64,000 nt of DNA from Xiphydria camelus (GCA_963678675.1 OY783197.1:9985647-10049646), one strand, 5' to 3'. Shown: positions 10,190-22,302, counted from the first letter of the stretch. Made by a program: numbers and translations. Notes: a model not told the origin generated them from the sequence alone.

Positions 10190-10850
10190 TTTTTCAAAAT
10201 AAATGTCAACATAACCACGTAACATAGACAAAGAATTTGTAAATAAAAGTAGTTTTAAAAGTGCAAGTGCAATAAACCCAATTCATAAGTGATGAATATC
10301 GGTATCGAAGATATCTTATCAATTCTAGGAGAGTCAAAAATGCCGCTAGTGGAAGGAGAAGCGGTATTGAAAGCAGGTTTGTATTTTCCTGCGGAATCAA
10401 AAAGAGAAACCAAAATGCAGTGAAAATCATCGCTTCTTGCGTACAATCGTCACATGGTACTATTTGCCCTACCGATTTATATACAGAAGCGTTTCAAAAA
10501 CATGTTTGCGTCGTCTAGCCCAGCTGCACTTGCACGTTACTTCTTTATTGTTGTTTACCAGTAAGATGTTCACTTCAACTTCGTGAGGAGCACTTGTTAC
10601 ATGTGACGATTGTATGCAAGAAGCGATGATTTTCACTGCATTTTGGTTTCTCTTTTTGATTCCGCAGGAAAATACAAACTGCTTTCACAATACCGCTTCT
10701 TCTTCCACTAGCGACATTTTTGACTCTCCTAGAATTGACAAGATATCTTCGATACCGATATCCATCACTTATGAATTGGGTTTATTGCACTTGCACTCTT
10801 AAAACTACTTTTATTTACAAATACTTTGTTTACGTTACATGGTTATTTTG
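10190..10850. repeat. foldback with 260-bp arms
   Basis: The segment 10190-10455 is an inverted copy of about 10600-10850. Shared motifs are GTGCAAGTGCAATAAACCCA, GATATCTT and AATGCAGTGAAAATCATCGC. The 145-bp centre is not shared. No protein is supported. Confidence 0.75.
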
Positions 10851-10934
10851 ACATTCGGTCCGTAACGACGGCCATCTTAGGAAGAACGAAACGCCACCAT
10901 ATGGCGGTGTCCGACGCGAATAAAAATTCCGTAA

Positions 10935-10990
10935 GGCGTCAGCGAATAGACCAATCAGGATCAAGTATTCCGTTGTGGCAAAAACTCGCA
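10935..10990. repeat. dispersed GACCAATCAGGATCAAG repeat
   Basis: Contains GCGAATAGACCAATCAGGAT followed by CAAGTATTCCGTTGTGG. The same sequence recurs, often as a hairpin, at 34845-34920, 39540-39710 and 53115-53290. Confidence 0.7.
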
Positions 10991-11027
10991 TTCCGGATCC
11001 TCACTGTGGCATCACAGCAATGGCCTT

Positions 11028-11159
11028 CACACGTGAAAAAACGTAAGCAGTAACAGTAAGGATTGACCAATCAGAAATATAATTCTTACGGAATTATACT
11101 TAAACAGGGTTTCTGATTGGTCAATCCTTACTGTTACTGCTTACGTTTTTTCACGTGTG
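11028..11159. mobile_element. hairpin MITE with 8-bp target duplication
   Basis: Nearly perfect inverted repeat with arms of about 51 bp (CACACGTGAAAAAACGTAAG inward) around a 30-bp loop. It is flanked by a direct 8-bp repeat ATGGCCTT (11020-11027, 11160-11167). An 8-bp duplication fits hAT- or P-type mobilisation; the end sequence does not decide which. Confidence 0.75.
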
Positions 11160-11229
11160 ATGGCCTTTAACGTCACTCAGTGACGCCACCGCGTGACGCT
11201 TGGGTGAAAGTCACGCTTGGCTATCGGGG

Positions 11230-11916
11230 TAGCTGCAGGGATCCTGAAATTTACCTTCGGCCAGGCTTGGTCGGTACTCGAGTCATTTATACCGGTAGAA
11301 GTCGAGTCGGTAGTTAGTTGAAATTGTCACCATCCAGAGAACGCTGTTGCCACGTTTTTACATATGGCGGCTGATTATTTCGCAGTTTTCATTTTTCCGA
11401 TACGTTTCTTCTAAATTATAAAAAAACCTAGCGAGTGAAAATTGTTTAATTTTTGCGAACAGAAACTTTACAAGTAGGTAGCCAAATCTTTTAATTACAT
11501 TTTTAGAATTTTTTTCGTTTCAAAATCAAGAGTTTTGTGGCAATTTAAGCCACTCTTCATAAGACTATGTTATTTGTAGAATTAAAAAAAATTGATTAAA
11601 AAGAACTGACGAGTGAAAATTTTCTACAATATTTTTTCTCATCAAAAGAGCTTTAGAAGTGTTTTAACAAATTTTGAGTGAAGTTTTCCATTAAGCCATT
11701 TCTCTGACGATCCTCGACATACCAGGCCCACTAGTTTCTCCTGCGGGGCAGCGGTGAGACGAGGTAATGTCAAAACGCTAGAAGGGGGTGGAGCTACGCG
11801 AGGTTAGCGATGTTGCCGAATGCATGCAGTGTGGACACGGTCCGGTTAGGTTAGGTCTTACGCCGGCCTCAGTGGCGAGAGCATGGCTCGCTCCCGTTTA
11901 GACCGGGATACCGCGT
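11230..11916. other. unclassified intron sequence
   Basis: A GC-richer beginning (GTCGGTACTCGAGTC, TCGAGTCGGTAGTTAG), an AT-rich middle, then a GC-rich 11740-11910 block with GTTAGGTTAGG. I see no coding frame or TIR. The last 40 bases lead into the tRNA-like palindrome. Confidence 0.4.
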
Positions 11917-11967
11917 CGCGCGCGCGTTCCAAGTGTCTCCGGGATTGGCGTACGTCATGTCACCAAT

Positions 11968-12038
11968 GCTTCGATAGCGCAACGGTTAAGTTGCCGGGCT
12001 GGGGGTCTCGATGTCGCGGGTTCAATTCTTGTTGGGAT
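11968..12038 (+). repeat. tRNA-like pseudogene, left copy
   Basis: A box about TAGCGCAACGG, B box GGTTCAATTC, followed by TTTTTTTTT, which would stop RNA polymerase III. The anticodon stem pairs poorly, so a working tRNA is unlikely. The inverted partner is at 12578-12648. Confidence 0.45.
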
Positions 12039-12257
12039 TTTTTTTTTATTAACTTTTTTCATTCGATTAGAACCTTTTCTTGTTATAGAAAGTGGTTTAC
12101 ATTATCGAATAAAATAAGAGTTTCAATTTTTTTCATAGTTTTACGTTATTTTCTTCCTCGTTGAGGTGAACCAATATTATTAGAAAGAACAGTTGGAAGC
12201 ATCGTTGCATTTTTTATTCTTACATTTCGTCATGGGAATTTTTGGCTGCCGAAGATT

Positions 12258-12410
12258 TTATACACGATTTTTTGGATAATAATTGTCGAAAAAACATTTG
12301 AAGCACACCGTATTTTGACACCATGAACATTTGACGAATGGAACTTTGCCACACGCACATTTACACTTTAAAAGCGTTATGGGAAAGCAAATTTCATTGA
12401 CATTTTCGAA
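12258..12410 (-). pseudogene. Cys-rich transposase C-terminus (piggyBac-like)
   Basis: On the minus strand an open stretch of about 50 codons ends at a TAA (12260-12258). It contains KCKCACGK, then VKCSWC, then VCFKCFFDNYY. The repeated CxxC pairs followed by C-x2-CF and an aromatic end resemble the Cys-rich DNA-binding tail of piggyBac-type transposases, with Y where His is usual. No catalytic core is present. It lies in the loop between two tRNA-like arms, so it may be cargo rather than the mover of the palindrome. Confidence 0.45.
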
Positions 12411-12577
12411 AAACGGCCTGGTTGGCAATAATATTGGTTCACCTCAACGAGGAAGAAAAAATAACGTAAAACTATAAAAACAATTGAAACTTTTATTTTA
12501 TTCGATAATGTAAACCACTTTCTATAACAAGAAGGGATTGTATAATCGAATGAAAAAAGTTAATAAAAAAAAAACCC

Positions 12578-12648
12578 GACAAGACTTGAACCCGCGACAT
12601 CGAGACTCCCAGCCCGGCAACTCAACCGTTGCGCTATCGAAGCATCGG
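12578..12648 (-). repeat. tRNA-like pseudogene, right copy
   Basis: Inverted copy of the 11968-12038 block (GTTGCGCTATCGAAGC, CTTGAACCCGCGACATC on the plus strand), with the A-run that becomes a T-run on the minus strand. It differs at several positions from the left copy. Confidence 0.45.
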
Positions 12649-12704
12649 TAACATTATGCACGCCAATCCCGAAGACACTTGGAACACGCGCGCGACGCTA
12701 TTCC

Positions 12705-13739
12705 AAGAAGTTTTCAAGACAAAATCGATTTGACATCTGCCGGGGTCCCCTTGTGAGATACGCCCTTACGTGATAAGACCGACGATATTCTGCTATTCGT
12801 GGCGGAGACAAATCTGACAACCCCGCAGTCCGTACGTAGTGAAGACGCTAGATGGAAGCATTACTCGGCTGATAAAAGTAGACGAGTAATAGGTTTGAAA
12901 TAAAGGTTTTCTGCAATGGGCTTTCAGAAATCTTTCGTGCAAAAGGTGGTAGTACCTTGTACAAGGTTTATTTTAGGGTCCCATAGAAGAATTCATTTCA
13001 ATACTTTGATTGTTTCCGCGTTTACAACTTGCAAAATATAGGTATATTTGTGAGGTCGCCGATGGATTACAACAAAGAAATTTATTTATTTTTTTCTATA
13101 GGGCCCTAGATTTATGTTTTTTAAGTGTGGTGGCGAAAAGTACAAAAGGTTCTTATGCACCATGTTGGAATTATCGCTTTACAGCCGCGACAACTTTTCG
13201 GGCGTTTCCAGACGGGGTGTGTCGGCCTCTTAAGTATCTCTTATATCGTCCACCCTGAAAAATACATGATACAGGTACCTACTTGACATTACAGTCGGAT
13301 ATCAATATTTTTATAAATAAAAAAATTTTAAGGGAAGAGGGGGCTAGACACAGCATGCAATTTTTGTTGAGGCTTTTGCCGATTTAATTCGTAGTGGATA
13401 CATTATTAAAGATACTTCTTTGGGGGCAGGGGAGGGAGCAAAACGCGGCATGCAATTCTTGTTAGGCTATTTATCAACAAGATTAGTCGGTTATTTTTTT
13501 TGAGCATAGTCCCTGCCATATTTCTTCACATTTTCGATGTATTTTGAGGAATATCATTAATCTTTTGAACATTGTTTACGACTTATAGATCGACTTTTAC
13601 ATTTTTATTTATCTCCTGACAATTCAATATACTCTGCATTATAAAAAATTCGTTCATTTTGGTAAATTTATCATCATTTTCGAAATGTTTGCATCAATTC
13701 ATTGTAGAAATAAATTATTGGTTCATATTCTAAGGTAAT
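12705..13739. other. unclassified intron sequence
   Basis: No supported gene. Two diverged copies of a motif containing CGGCATGCAATT and GTTAGGC/GAGGC occur at about 13350-13470, one of them with AATTCGTAGTGGATACATTA. This also matches 8820-8840 and suggests an old dispersed repeat. Confidence 0.4.
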
Positions 13740-14470
13740 ACCGTCAGAGTTGAATATTCGACTGTCTGCACATAGTTAAAAAATTTGTTTCGTTTCACCG
13801 TATCTCTTCCTGTTTCCAAGATATTTGCAGAACTTTATCGTTTAAATAATTATCGATTCGATTTTCTCGGCAATGTCGCAGCTGAAAGTTTAACCCCCTT
13901 TATAACACTCTAAAATTTTCTCTGATTCGCCGTACCTCTGCTCGTTTGCGAGATATTTGCAAAATATCATTGTTTAAATAACTATCAACTCACTCTGCTC
14001 GGTAATACCGCCGCGGCTGGACGTTTGACCCCCTTTAATAAACCTTTAAATTTTTCTCGTTTCGCCGTAATTCTCTCTATTTTCGAGATAATTGCAAAAG
14101 CTTATTGTTTTAACAATTACCGACCCGTTCTGTTCTGATATTTGTAAAAGTTTATTTTTTAAACAATTATCGTCTTGCTCTGCTCGGTCTTGCCGTCACG
14201 GCAGACAGTTCGAATCCCTTTTTATAAAATTCCGAAATTTTCTCCCTTTCACAGTACCTCTCCTTGTTTCCTAGATATTTACAAAAGTTTATTGCTTAAA
14301 TAATTATTAATTTACTCTACTCGATAATGCCATCACGGTTGGAATTTCGACCCTCTTTATGAAGCTCCTACATTTTTTCGAATTCGCTATATCTCATTGT
14401 TTTCGCGATATTTGCATAAATTCATTGTTTAAACAAATTATCGGTTGGAGTTATTTAGTAATACTTTTAT
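13740..14470. repeat. degenerate tandem array, about 125-bp unit
   Basis: Five to six diverged copies of TTTCGCCGTA(C/T)CTCT, GAGATATTTGCAAAA, TTATTGTTTAAATAATTATC, CTCTGCTCGGTAAT, GACCCCCTTTA. Unit lengths vary between about 85 and 135 bp. Confidence 0.7.
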
Positions 14471-14528
14471 TATATATTGAAGGTAATAAAATATTATTCA
14501 CAATGTAATAATAACTACCCATAACACA

Positions 14529-15283
14529 GTCACACAAAACAAAAGTGGGGTATACTTTTGATGCGATATATGTTATCCGAAGTAATTTTGCCTCCTAATC
14601 ACGAATCCGGTGTCAAAATTTGGCCATCACGTCACTTTTTTTTAATCTCAAAAAACAGCCAGAGATCATGATTTTCAAAAAGTTAATGGACAAACCAAAT
14701 TCGGTATAGGGGGGGTTCTGGATCGCTGATCACGAATCTGAAGTCTGATTTCAAAAATTCAAGATGGCAGATCCAATATGGCGGACGAGATTTTCGAAAA
14801 TCGACGGATTCATACCACATTTGGTATAGAAGAGTTTTTTGGGTCGCTGATCACGAATCTGAAGTCAGATTTCAAAAATTCAAGATGGCGGATCTTATAT
14901 GGCGGACGAGATTTTCGAAAATCGACGGATTCATGCTAAATTTGGTATAGGGGTTTTTTTTCCGGTCGCTGATTACAAATATGAAGTTATATTTGCAAAA
15001 ATTCAAAATTTTCGAAAATCTCGTCCGCTATGTTGGATCCACCATCTTGAATTGTTGAAATCCGACTTCAGGTTCGTGATCAGCGACCCAAAAAACCTCC
15101 TATATCGAATTTGGTTTAAGTCCATTAACTTTTTGAAAATCATGATCACTTGATGGTTTTTGAAATTTAAAAAAAGGTGACATTATGGCCAAATTTTGAC
15201 ACCGGATTCGTGATCAGGAGGCAAAATTACTACGAATAACATATATCGCATCAAAAGTATACCCCACTTCTTTTTTTGTGTGT
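14529..15283. repeat. foldback built on GGATCC(G/A)CCATCTTG units
   Basis: Ends read AAGTGGGGTATACTTTTGAT inward and inverted, preceded by CACAC. Arms of about 290 bp include CACGAATCCGGTGTCAAAAT and TTTTCAAAAAGTTAATGGAC. The middle is three units of GCGGACGAGATTTTCGAAAA and AAATTTGGTATA type. A relative is at 33124-34009. Confidence 0.75.
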
Positions 15284-16819
15284 GTAATCAATACGAATTA
15301 GGCATCATACTTATGTACATCGGTTAGCGTATGAATATGGTACTATTTAGTGGAGAGAAAGGCCAGATGAATTTTTTGAAACTTGTATCGAGTTTTCCTT
15401 GAAGGTACCAAAATGACGACAATGACTTTTGTGAAATATTAGTTCATCTTTGAACCTCTTGGACCTGTTTGTCGATTTGATTCTACATAGGCTCGATTAA
15501 AAGCGCCGGCCCTGGATCACATATGATATTAATTTTGTAATTCGAAAAGTCTTAGTTACTGAGAGATAAAGACCTCATTACGAACTGTATGTGGAGTAAA
15601 TATAGGGTGACTGAGAGTAATAGTGAGAAGCATGAAAAAATAGGGCAAATGTGAGACAAGTATTTTAAACATATTAATTTAATAGTATAATGAGTACTTT
15701 AAAAAAAAGTATCTTCAAATTGCTACAAATTTATTTTGTATAACTCAAAAAGAATAAATCTAAGTTTTTCTAAAATATAATTGAAATCAGAGATAAGTTA
15801 AGACGAAGCGTTTCTATGCAGAATAAAATTGACATTTGTCTCAAACTTGTCATCGTATCATATCTATGTAGACATCTAGATATCTAGAGATCTAAACGTT
15901 TAAATAAAATTGAAGTATTTGTCTGTGATTTCGAAATAAATGCCCGTTTATAGGCATATTGCTTTACTTATGCAATACTTAGGCACGAAAAACTGTTTAA
16001 AAAATGTTTGTCTATCTGTTTGTCTGTCTATTTGTCCGGATTTAACTCAAAAACGACTGAACTAATTCTAATAAAATTTGTATTTGTATATGATATTCCG
16101 AGTCATGATCTGCTTTTTGTTTCATCTCGATATCTGGAACGGTTACGAAGTTATGAAATTCGAAATTTATAGAAGCATAGATTCTAAATGTTACGGGGTC
16201 GTGCGGACTCTGTCAAATACCAAATGACCTGTGCACCACCCCTTGTGTTTCCATTTCAGCACGTGTAGCGGTAAGACCCTTCTTGCATTTTTTCGGGCCA
16301 AATTCTAAATTACAATTAGGACTGTGGACTATCTTTGGACTCGGCGAAATTAAAATGTTCTCTTTCTTATGCATTGGAAAGCATTCCGTAAGTATGATTC
16401 ATGTCGGTTTTATTCGTAAAGATGGAGGACGTGAATCAAGACGCAAGGTCAGGGCAGTTTTTCAGTAACTCTCGTGGAGTTCGATGGTTTTCCTCGCAAG
16501 TATTTCCACTTTGGCATGCGTGACCATTCGACCTTTCTTGTTTTTCTACAGTTCAATAAAAGTTCCCAGGCATCTATCAAATTCCAATCCTAAATTACGA
16601 CCAGGCCTGTTTGCTGCAATCGTTATTAGTAGTTTATTGAAACCGCATTTCAAGCGAACAAAGTTGCAGGCTTTGTTAGTTTATAACATAAATATTTATG
16701 ATTTATACGTATATCAGAGTACTGGTGCGACTCTTTTTAACGCAAGGATGTTAGCGTTTAAACAAAGATATGTATATAATCTTATATTATTAAAAAAACC
16801 AAAAATATAGAGAGGTAAA
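15284..16819. other. unclassified intron sequence
   Basis: AT-rich. A TCTGTTTGTCTGTCTATTTG run and AACTCAAAAACGACTGAAC at about 16010-16070 resemble a common insect dispersed-repeat tail. Open frames at 16283-16810 have no recognisable domain and I do not call them genes. Confidence 0.4.
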
Positions 16820-16934
16820 TACAGGGTGCGGCAAAACAGACAGTGTAGTTTTGAAGGGCTATTAAAAAAAACGACACAACTTAGAAAAATGGGATTTATT
16901 TTATTTTATTCGGTACATTATGCCATTTTATTTA

Positions 16935-17171
16935 TCAAGCCCTGAAGATGACATCAGAAAGATGATGGCCCCCGGCAGCGATACATTGACGAAGGCGATT
17001 TCTGAAGTCCGGATTTTGGCACATCTCGAGGGGTATAGCGGCGATTTCCTCCCGAATTCGATCCTTGAGTTCTTCCATGGTGCGAGGCCGATGTCTGAAA
17101 ACTTTTTCCTTCAGGTAGCCCCACGGGAAGAAGTCGTAAATGCTCAAATCAGGTGAGCGCGCGGGTCACCC
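16935..17171 (-). pseudogene. mariner/IS630 transposase, C-terminal part
   Basis: The minus strand encodes RSPDLSIYDFFPWGYLKEKV, then MEELKDRIREEI and CIAAGGHHLSDVIF, the classic end of insect mariner-type transposases. The aspartate of SPDL is the third residue of the DDD catalytic triad. Just upstream the expected tryptophan codon of the WPxRSPDL motif reads TGA, so the frame is closed there. Everything N-terminal is lost. It lies directly inside the left end of the 16822-26406 element. Confidence 0.8.
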
Positions 17172-17658
17172 CACGGCGACGAAAGAACGGCCATTTTCAA
17201 GAAACGCGCGGACGGCGAAGCCCCGGTGTTTTCGGACTAAACCATGGTAACGACTGAAAACGGCACGACTCAGGGCCGGTTTATCAATGTCCAGTTAAAT
17301 GTGTCAGATAACTATCTAACAGTTATTCTTATCTGACAGTTATCCGAATAGTGGCGTATTTCAATACTGTTTTATCTGTCAGTTATGTAACTGCCAGTTT
17401 AGCAATGTGGCAATTAGACAACACTGTCTTGAAGCATTCCGATTGGTTTAATTTCCGCTAAAGAACGCGGGCTATTCAAAGCTCCCTCAAATTAGAAATT
17501 ACTCATGCATTAGAAATCCTCGTCGTTGGTATATTTCATTCTTTATGCGTATATTCCTGTAGAAGGAAGGTCACTCGAGGAATGAGATAGGGTAGGTAGG
17601 GAGAAGAGGGGATGCTGCGACGTTCTCATAGCCCGAGAATAGCGAGAGGCTCATCTTA

Positions 17659-18526
17659 AGGCCCCTCTACACGTTGGCCAATGCATTGGCAAGCACGCTG
17701 GCCAATGCACATTGGCCAGCATGTAGACGGGGCTATTGGTGATATTGGCGGCATGGCACCAGCGTTGGCGGAGCTGGGCCAAGCGTTGGCGACCGATCTG
17801 TCGTGGTGTCGGTTTTTGAAGACAGATCAAAGGCGTTGGCCTTGGAGCTGGCGGACGTTGGTGTCGCGTCCACACGTTGGCCGCATTGGCCTAGTATGTG
17901 AATAGCTGTCGCACCCGAGGCGAAATTTGTATATTCATTTTGACATTTTGAAGACACTGCTAATTTTCATTGCACTAGCAGTATGTTCGACTTAAAAGAA
18001 GTGTTCATGTCCATATTAAAATGGCACTGATTTTAATACTTCTGAGAGACTGTACATAATTCAATTTTCAGTAGTAGCAGGATCAAGTCAGTGTTTTAGA
18101 ACGCAAAATTATACTCAATTTAACACCGATGTGTTAAAGATGTATGCGATCTATGTAAACTCCGCAAAAACTATAGGACTACTTTATAGGTCTGTTAAAA
18201 GAATTTAGTAATAAAATTATTTATATTTGTACGATAAGGATCAAGGGTTTGTCAACAATTAAAGTGTGACAAATATATTATTTATTTGCCAATTTTGCGG
18301 CTTCAAATTGTTGCAGTGCAGTTGTTCATATTGGCCTGCGTCGAAATAAACTGAATTCCATGTCCTTGCCAGTGCGTTGGCCAGCGCGCTGGCCAGCGTA
18401 TTGGCGGACGCATTGGCGAGCGCATTGGCCAGCGTGTAGAGGAGTTTCCAATGTCCTTGCCAGTGCATTGGCGAGCACGCTGGCCAACGCATTGGCGAGC
18501 GCATTGGCCAACGTGTAGAGGAGCCA
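17659..18526. mobile_element. Harbinger-type MITE with TTA duplication
   Basis: Ends AGGCCCCTCTACACGTTGGC and (inverted) TGGCTCCTCTACACGTTGGC, flanked by TTA (17656-17658, 18527-18529). Subterminal blocks at 17680-17720 and 18360-18510 are arrays of GCATTGGCCAGCGC-like words. These create long overlapping open frames by low complexity only. Confidence 0.75.
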
Positions 18527-19773
18527 TTAGCCCAAGAGCCAGCGACAGCCAGACCTTCGTTATTTTATAAAGGCTGAAAGTTTCTCAGTGTATGCCCCTA
18601 ATAGAGGTAAGAACGATCACCGAATATGAAGTTTGGATCATGGTGGCTTTGGCAGGTAACAGGTGGCAAAGGTGTAAAAAATGGACTTTACTTTCGTTAA
18701 AGTATAAAGCTCAGTTTTTATATATTTTATTCGGAATAATATTAGAAATCACGTCGTCCATTGCCAGACACTTAGTATGGTTCAAACCCCCTGCCAGACA
18801 CCCTTAAACTATAATATTTACATTGTAATTAAACTTTCGTCATAGTATAAAAGCTAAATTTTATATATGTTATTTGGGGAACTATCAAAAGATGTTTTTT
18901 CAGTAGCCAGACAGTTTCGATGGTTCCTACATCTTGCCAGACACATTGAAAGTCTGCCGTAGGTGCGAGCGCGAGGAACTATATATGCAAGCGGGTGCGA
19001 GTGAAATAGTGAGTTCGGTCTATATTGCGATCTTTTGTTGCGCATCTTTCATTTACTCAGTATCATGTGTTGAACAGTGTTTTTTGGATTTATCGGAAAA
19101 TTTAATTATATAGAATTATTTATGTCTAAGAAATAAATTTTCAAAAAATGATTCAGTAGAATTTTCATGTCAATAAATCAATGCAACAAAAATTTAATAA
19201 ATTAGTCAATAATGTTTTGATATGATTTCAAATATGTATTACTGGATTCAAAGAAATATTTAATGATTTTCATCGTTGACGTCGATATCTTCATTATCTT
19301 CGTCACTACTACTCCACTCCGTGGCAAAATAAATGTTACATGACACCTTTATCCACGTGTGTCTTCGATTAAATTTTCCGATAAATCCAAAAAACACTGT
19401 TCAACACATGATACTGAGTAAATGAAAGATGCGCAACAAAAGATCGCAATAGACCGGACTCACTATTTCACTCGCACCCGCTTGTATATATACCCGGGTA
19501 AAATTTTGTTCCGGCTGGCATCCGGGCCTGATCAGACTTCCCTATCTACACAATCCGGCCCGGATAAGGCAACTATATCAGGCCCTGATGAGGCATGTAA
19601 CGGCATTTCGAATCCGGCCATGATCAGACGACTAATCCGGCCCGGATCAGGCAACTACATCAGGCCCTGATCAGGCAACTACATGAGGCCCTGATCAGGC
19701 AAGTATATGAAGCCCTGATTAGGCAACTATATGAGTTTATATGTAGGATATAATAATAAGAGAGTACATTTAT

Positions 19774-22185
19774 TTATGACATGTTTATTAAGAGTAGGTC
19801 ACGCGTCATGAATCGTTGCATTATGTCGCGAATGGTCTTGCTCAGATACTTTATGTCCGAGTTCACGAGAGTCGATATTCCGTTTGTCTGTGGAAAAAAA
19901 TAGGAACCGTTATTTTTATTCAAATGTATTTATATGTAGTACAACTTTTAAGCTATATATAAAATCTTACAATTTCCTTTCGAATTGATTTGTTTGACTT
20001 TAGTTTCTCGTCAAATTCTTTGAAATCGCTCAACGTTTTGAACGGTACTTCACCGCGACTATATTTTTCAATTGTGCTGTCGATCCCAATTACGCGAACA
20101 ATTGTTTTGTTGCTAAGTCCGGAGATGACAGAAATGATTTCCGTTTGACGGCTCTTCAGATCAGCGAGTTGCGACTGTATTTGCCCAATTTGGGCGGAAA
20201 GTCGGCGGTAACATTTCAAAATAACCGCTCTCGTATCGTCCGACTCTGTATAGTGGGTGTAGTGAAGGAAAAATTAACAAATTTCATAGGAATTCTCTAT
20301 CATTATCTATACTACTGTAAAAATATCTTAAATCTTACCATCTACATCCAAAGTTCCTGTAGAAAAGCTGTGATGCGCGGTGTTAAGTGATCCGTTGCGA
20401 TCGTTTTGATTTATGTTCTTGCGGCCTGCCACTTCTGAACTGTGTTCTTCCGACGGCGTTCTTGCAATCATCTGGTACCGTGGCGTGTCAATGTCCACTG
20501 GAAACCAACTACGGTCATCACCATTATTGATGTCATCTCGTGGAACAGAACTAAATTCTATAACGATAAAAAAAATTAGCAACATAGAATTTATACATTT
20601 AAATACATATGGGAGATTCTCTGTCAGTTCAGCCACTTTTTTCGAACATTTCAGATCCGCCCCATAATTGGTTATGTCAAAGTACTACTAAAGGGCATTC
20701 TATGTGAATTGTTTCAAATTTTTTACACCAACTTTAGCATTTTTTTTCAAGTGAATATATCTCGGAAACTCGAAGTTAATGAAAGAAATTTCTCTACATA
20801 GCAGTTGTAGTTTTGTGTTAGCTTTTGAGCGGAACATTTGAAATAATTTGCACATTCCGGTAACACTGATTTTTTACCGAAAAAGAATGATGATTATTAT
20901 TATTATTCTTTTTTATTAAATAACGTATATTGAAAAACGTTAAAATTGATGTAAATAATCTGAAAAAATTGATATAGAATGATCTTTAGTAGTACTTTGA
21001 CATAATCATTTATGGGGCGGATCGGAGATAGTCGAAAGAAGTAGTCAATTCAAATCGAAAGAGAAACCCTCATATATATATATAAATATGTGTTATTATT
21101 TTGTACCTAGATTCTCTGCAGGATTGTTTTCCTTCCGGTGACTACGTTCATTTGATTTTTCAAATGCTTTTCGGGTTCCTTTTACCCGAGTGTCTTCATC
21201 ACTGTCATCATCCGGTTCATAATCCGTTGCACTTTCGTATGCTCCGTACTCGGAATGTTCACTATCAGATTGATCATCCGGCACGATTTTCTTCTTCTTA
21301 TCTTTTCGTGAACGTCGAATAGATGGACACGGCTTCAGTTTCTTCGCCACTTTGGAAGAAACAACTTTTTTCTTCGCTTCAGCCAGTTTTCCCGCATTCG
21401 ATGCTTTGTTTGTGATATCGGTAACTGTTGAAAAAATGTAATTCAGATCCGACAATTTCTTGTAGATAACGGCGATTCCTTAGTGTTCGAATTTTATAGT
21501 TATTACTTTTATTAAATTAAATTTAAATGAATACTATAAAAGCAGAAAAGTTAAGAGCAACTAAACAAAACCAAGACTCATATCAAGTGAAATTAATTTT
21601 CCAAGCGTAAGAAAATTACTTGATCGGATTATGATAAAGTACATACCTGATTTTTCAGCTTGCTCATTTTTCCCAAATGCAGATGCTGCAAACAACTCCG
21701 AAATATCCTCCGTGCCATATTTTCCCCCCTTCATCTTATACTTCTTGGTTATATTACATTCTCTCGCTTTCGCGTGTTCCTCGCTGTCTGTAGTGAATAC
21801 AAACGATTTTGTCGAGAGATCTTGAATTTTCTTCTCAGCCTCGGTGTACGACGCTGAAAAAGATAAAGTTCAGTTAAGACTAAGTTTTTATTAAGTTGTA
21901 AAGTAAGATTACGTTGTAAACTCAAAGCAAGGAATAAAAAATATATAACTTACTCGCTGAACCTCTAATAGAAATTCTATGTAAAGCCCACGACTTGAGT
22001 GGTTCACCCTCGGATTGCACAAGATCATTTAAAATTCTTGTATTTATTTTTGTGCAATTTGAGATGAATGGTGTCACCAGACGGCAATCGCCGTGAAATT
22101 GTAAACGAGAGGCAGGAACCCGGTTTTGACAGAGATACGAATATTGAAGGTAAGAGAGGTTAAGCAGAAGATAAAGTATACCTAC
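19774..22185 (-). CDS. spliced DUF4806-like transposon gene
   Basis: Minus-strand gene of at least six exons: an upstream exon ending 21954, then 21853-21647, a 318-bp exon 21424-21107, 20557-20339, 20245-19971, and 19887-19774 with TAA. The downstream five all have GT/AG borders. The phases agree across the joins I checked except 21647/21424, where choosing the acceptor after TTTTTTCAACAG keeps frame. The product has a very basic stretch (KKLKPCPSIRRSRKDKKKK), an acidic one (DYEPDDDSDEDT), a coiled-coil-like QIGQIQSQLADLKSRQ, then VPFKTLSDFKEFDEKL and a helix-rich end. The last part resembles DUF4806, common in insect and cnidarian transposons. It is probably nuclear; function unknown. The first exon and start are uncertain. 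Confidence 0.65.
20608..21073. mobile_element. foldback MITE inside an intron of the DUF4806-like gene
   Basis: Ends ATATGGGAGATTCTCTGTC and (inverted) ATATGAGGGTTTCTCTTTCG, with internal inverted TATGTCAAAGTACTACTAAA / TTTAGTAGTACTTTGACATA. It lies wholly between exon borders 20557 and 21107, so the gene can still splice. The end resembles that of the 5717-6510 foldback. Confidence 0.6.
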
Positions 22186-22302
22186 CATATGTCTGACGGC
22201 AAGCGCAATACGACTTCGGCAGTATTTACCGACGGTGCTCGAACACCGTCGGTAAAAACTGCCAAAGTCGTGTTGCGCTTGCCGTCAAACATACGGTGTA
22301 AG
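22186..22302. repeat. short palindrome with 50-bp arms
   Basis: GACGGCAAGCGCAATACGAC and CCGACGGTG face their complements around CTCGAA. It sits between the two divergent genes of the 3.8 kb transposon and alters the apparent start of the plus-strand frame. It could be a MITE or a promoter-region structure. Confidence 0.65.

Larger units (their letters stand above)
9747..11229. mobile_element. element with CCCCGATAGCCA inverted ends
   Basis: The left end CCCCGATAGCCAGGTGACTT and the right end (inverted) CCCCGATAGCCAAGCGTGAC match, flanked by CA and TA. The first 150 bases contain many CACTGTG/GTGAC motifs arranged as subterminal repeats. It has been invaded by a tRNA-like sequence, a foldback (10190-10850) and a hairpin MITE (11028-11159). 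Superfamily not determined. Confidence 0.6.
11917..12704. repeat. palindrome with tRNA-like arms
   Basis: Arms at about 11917-12183 and 12428-12704 are inverted copies. Each contains a tRNA-like block (CTTCGATAGCGCAACGGTTA, B-box GGGTTCAATTC) followed by a long T-run, then CATTCGATTA and GAGGTGAACCAATATTATT. The 245-bp centre holds a Cys-rich coding remnant on the minus strand. Confidence 0.75.

Noticed and set aside
11968..12648. Functional tRNA gene pair
   Set aside because: A and B boxes are present but anticodon stems mispair and the pair forms an inverted repeat; better explained as tRNA-derived repeats.
17651..18527. Several long overlapping frames on both strands
   Set aside because: All arise from arrays of TTGGCCAGCGC words in a MITE; the peptides are repetitive in every frame.
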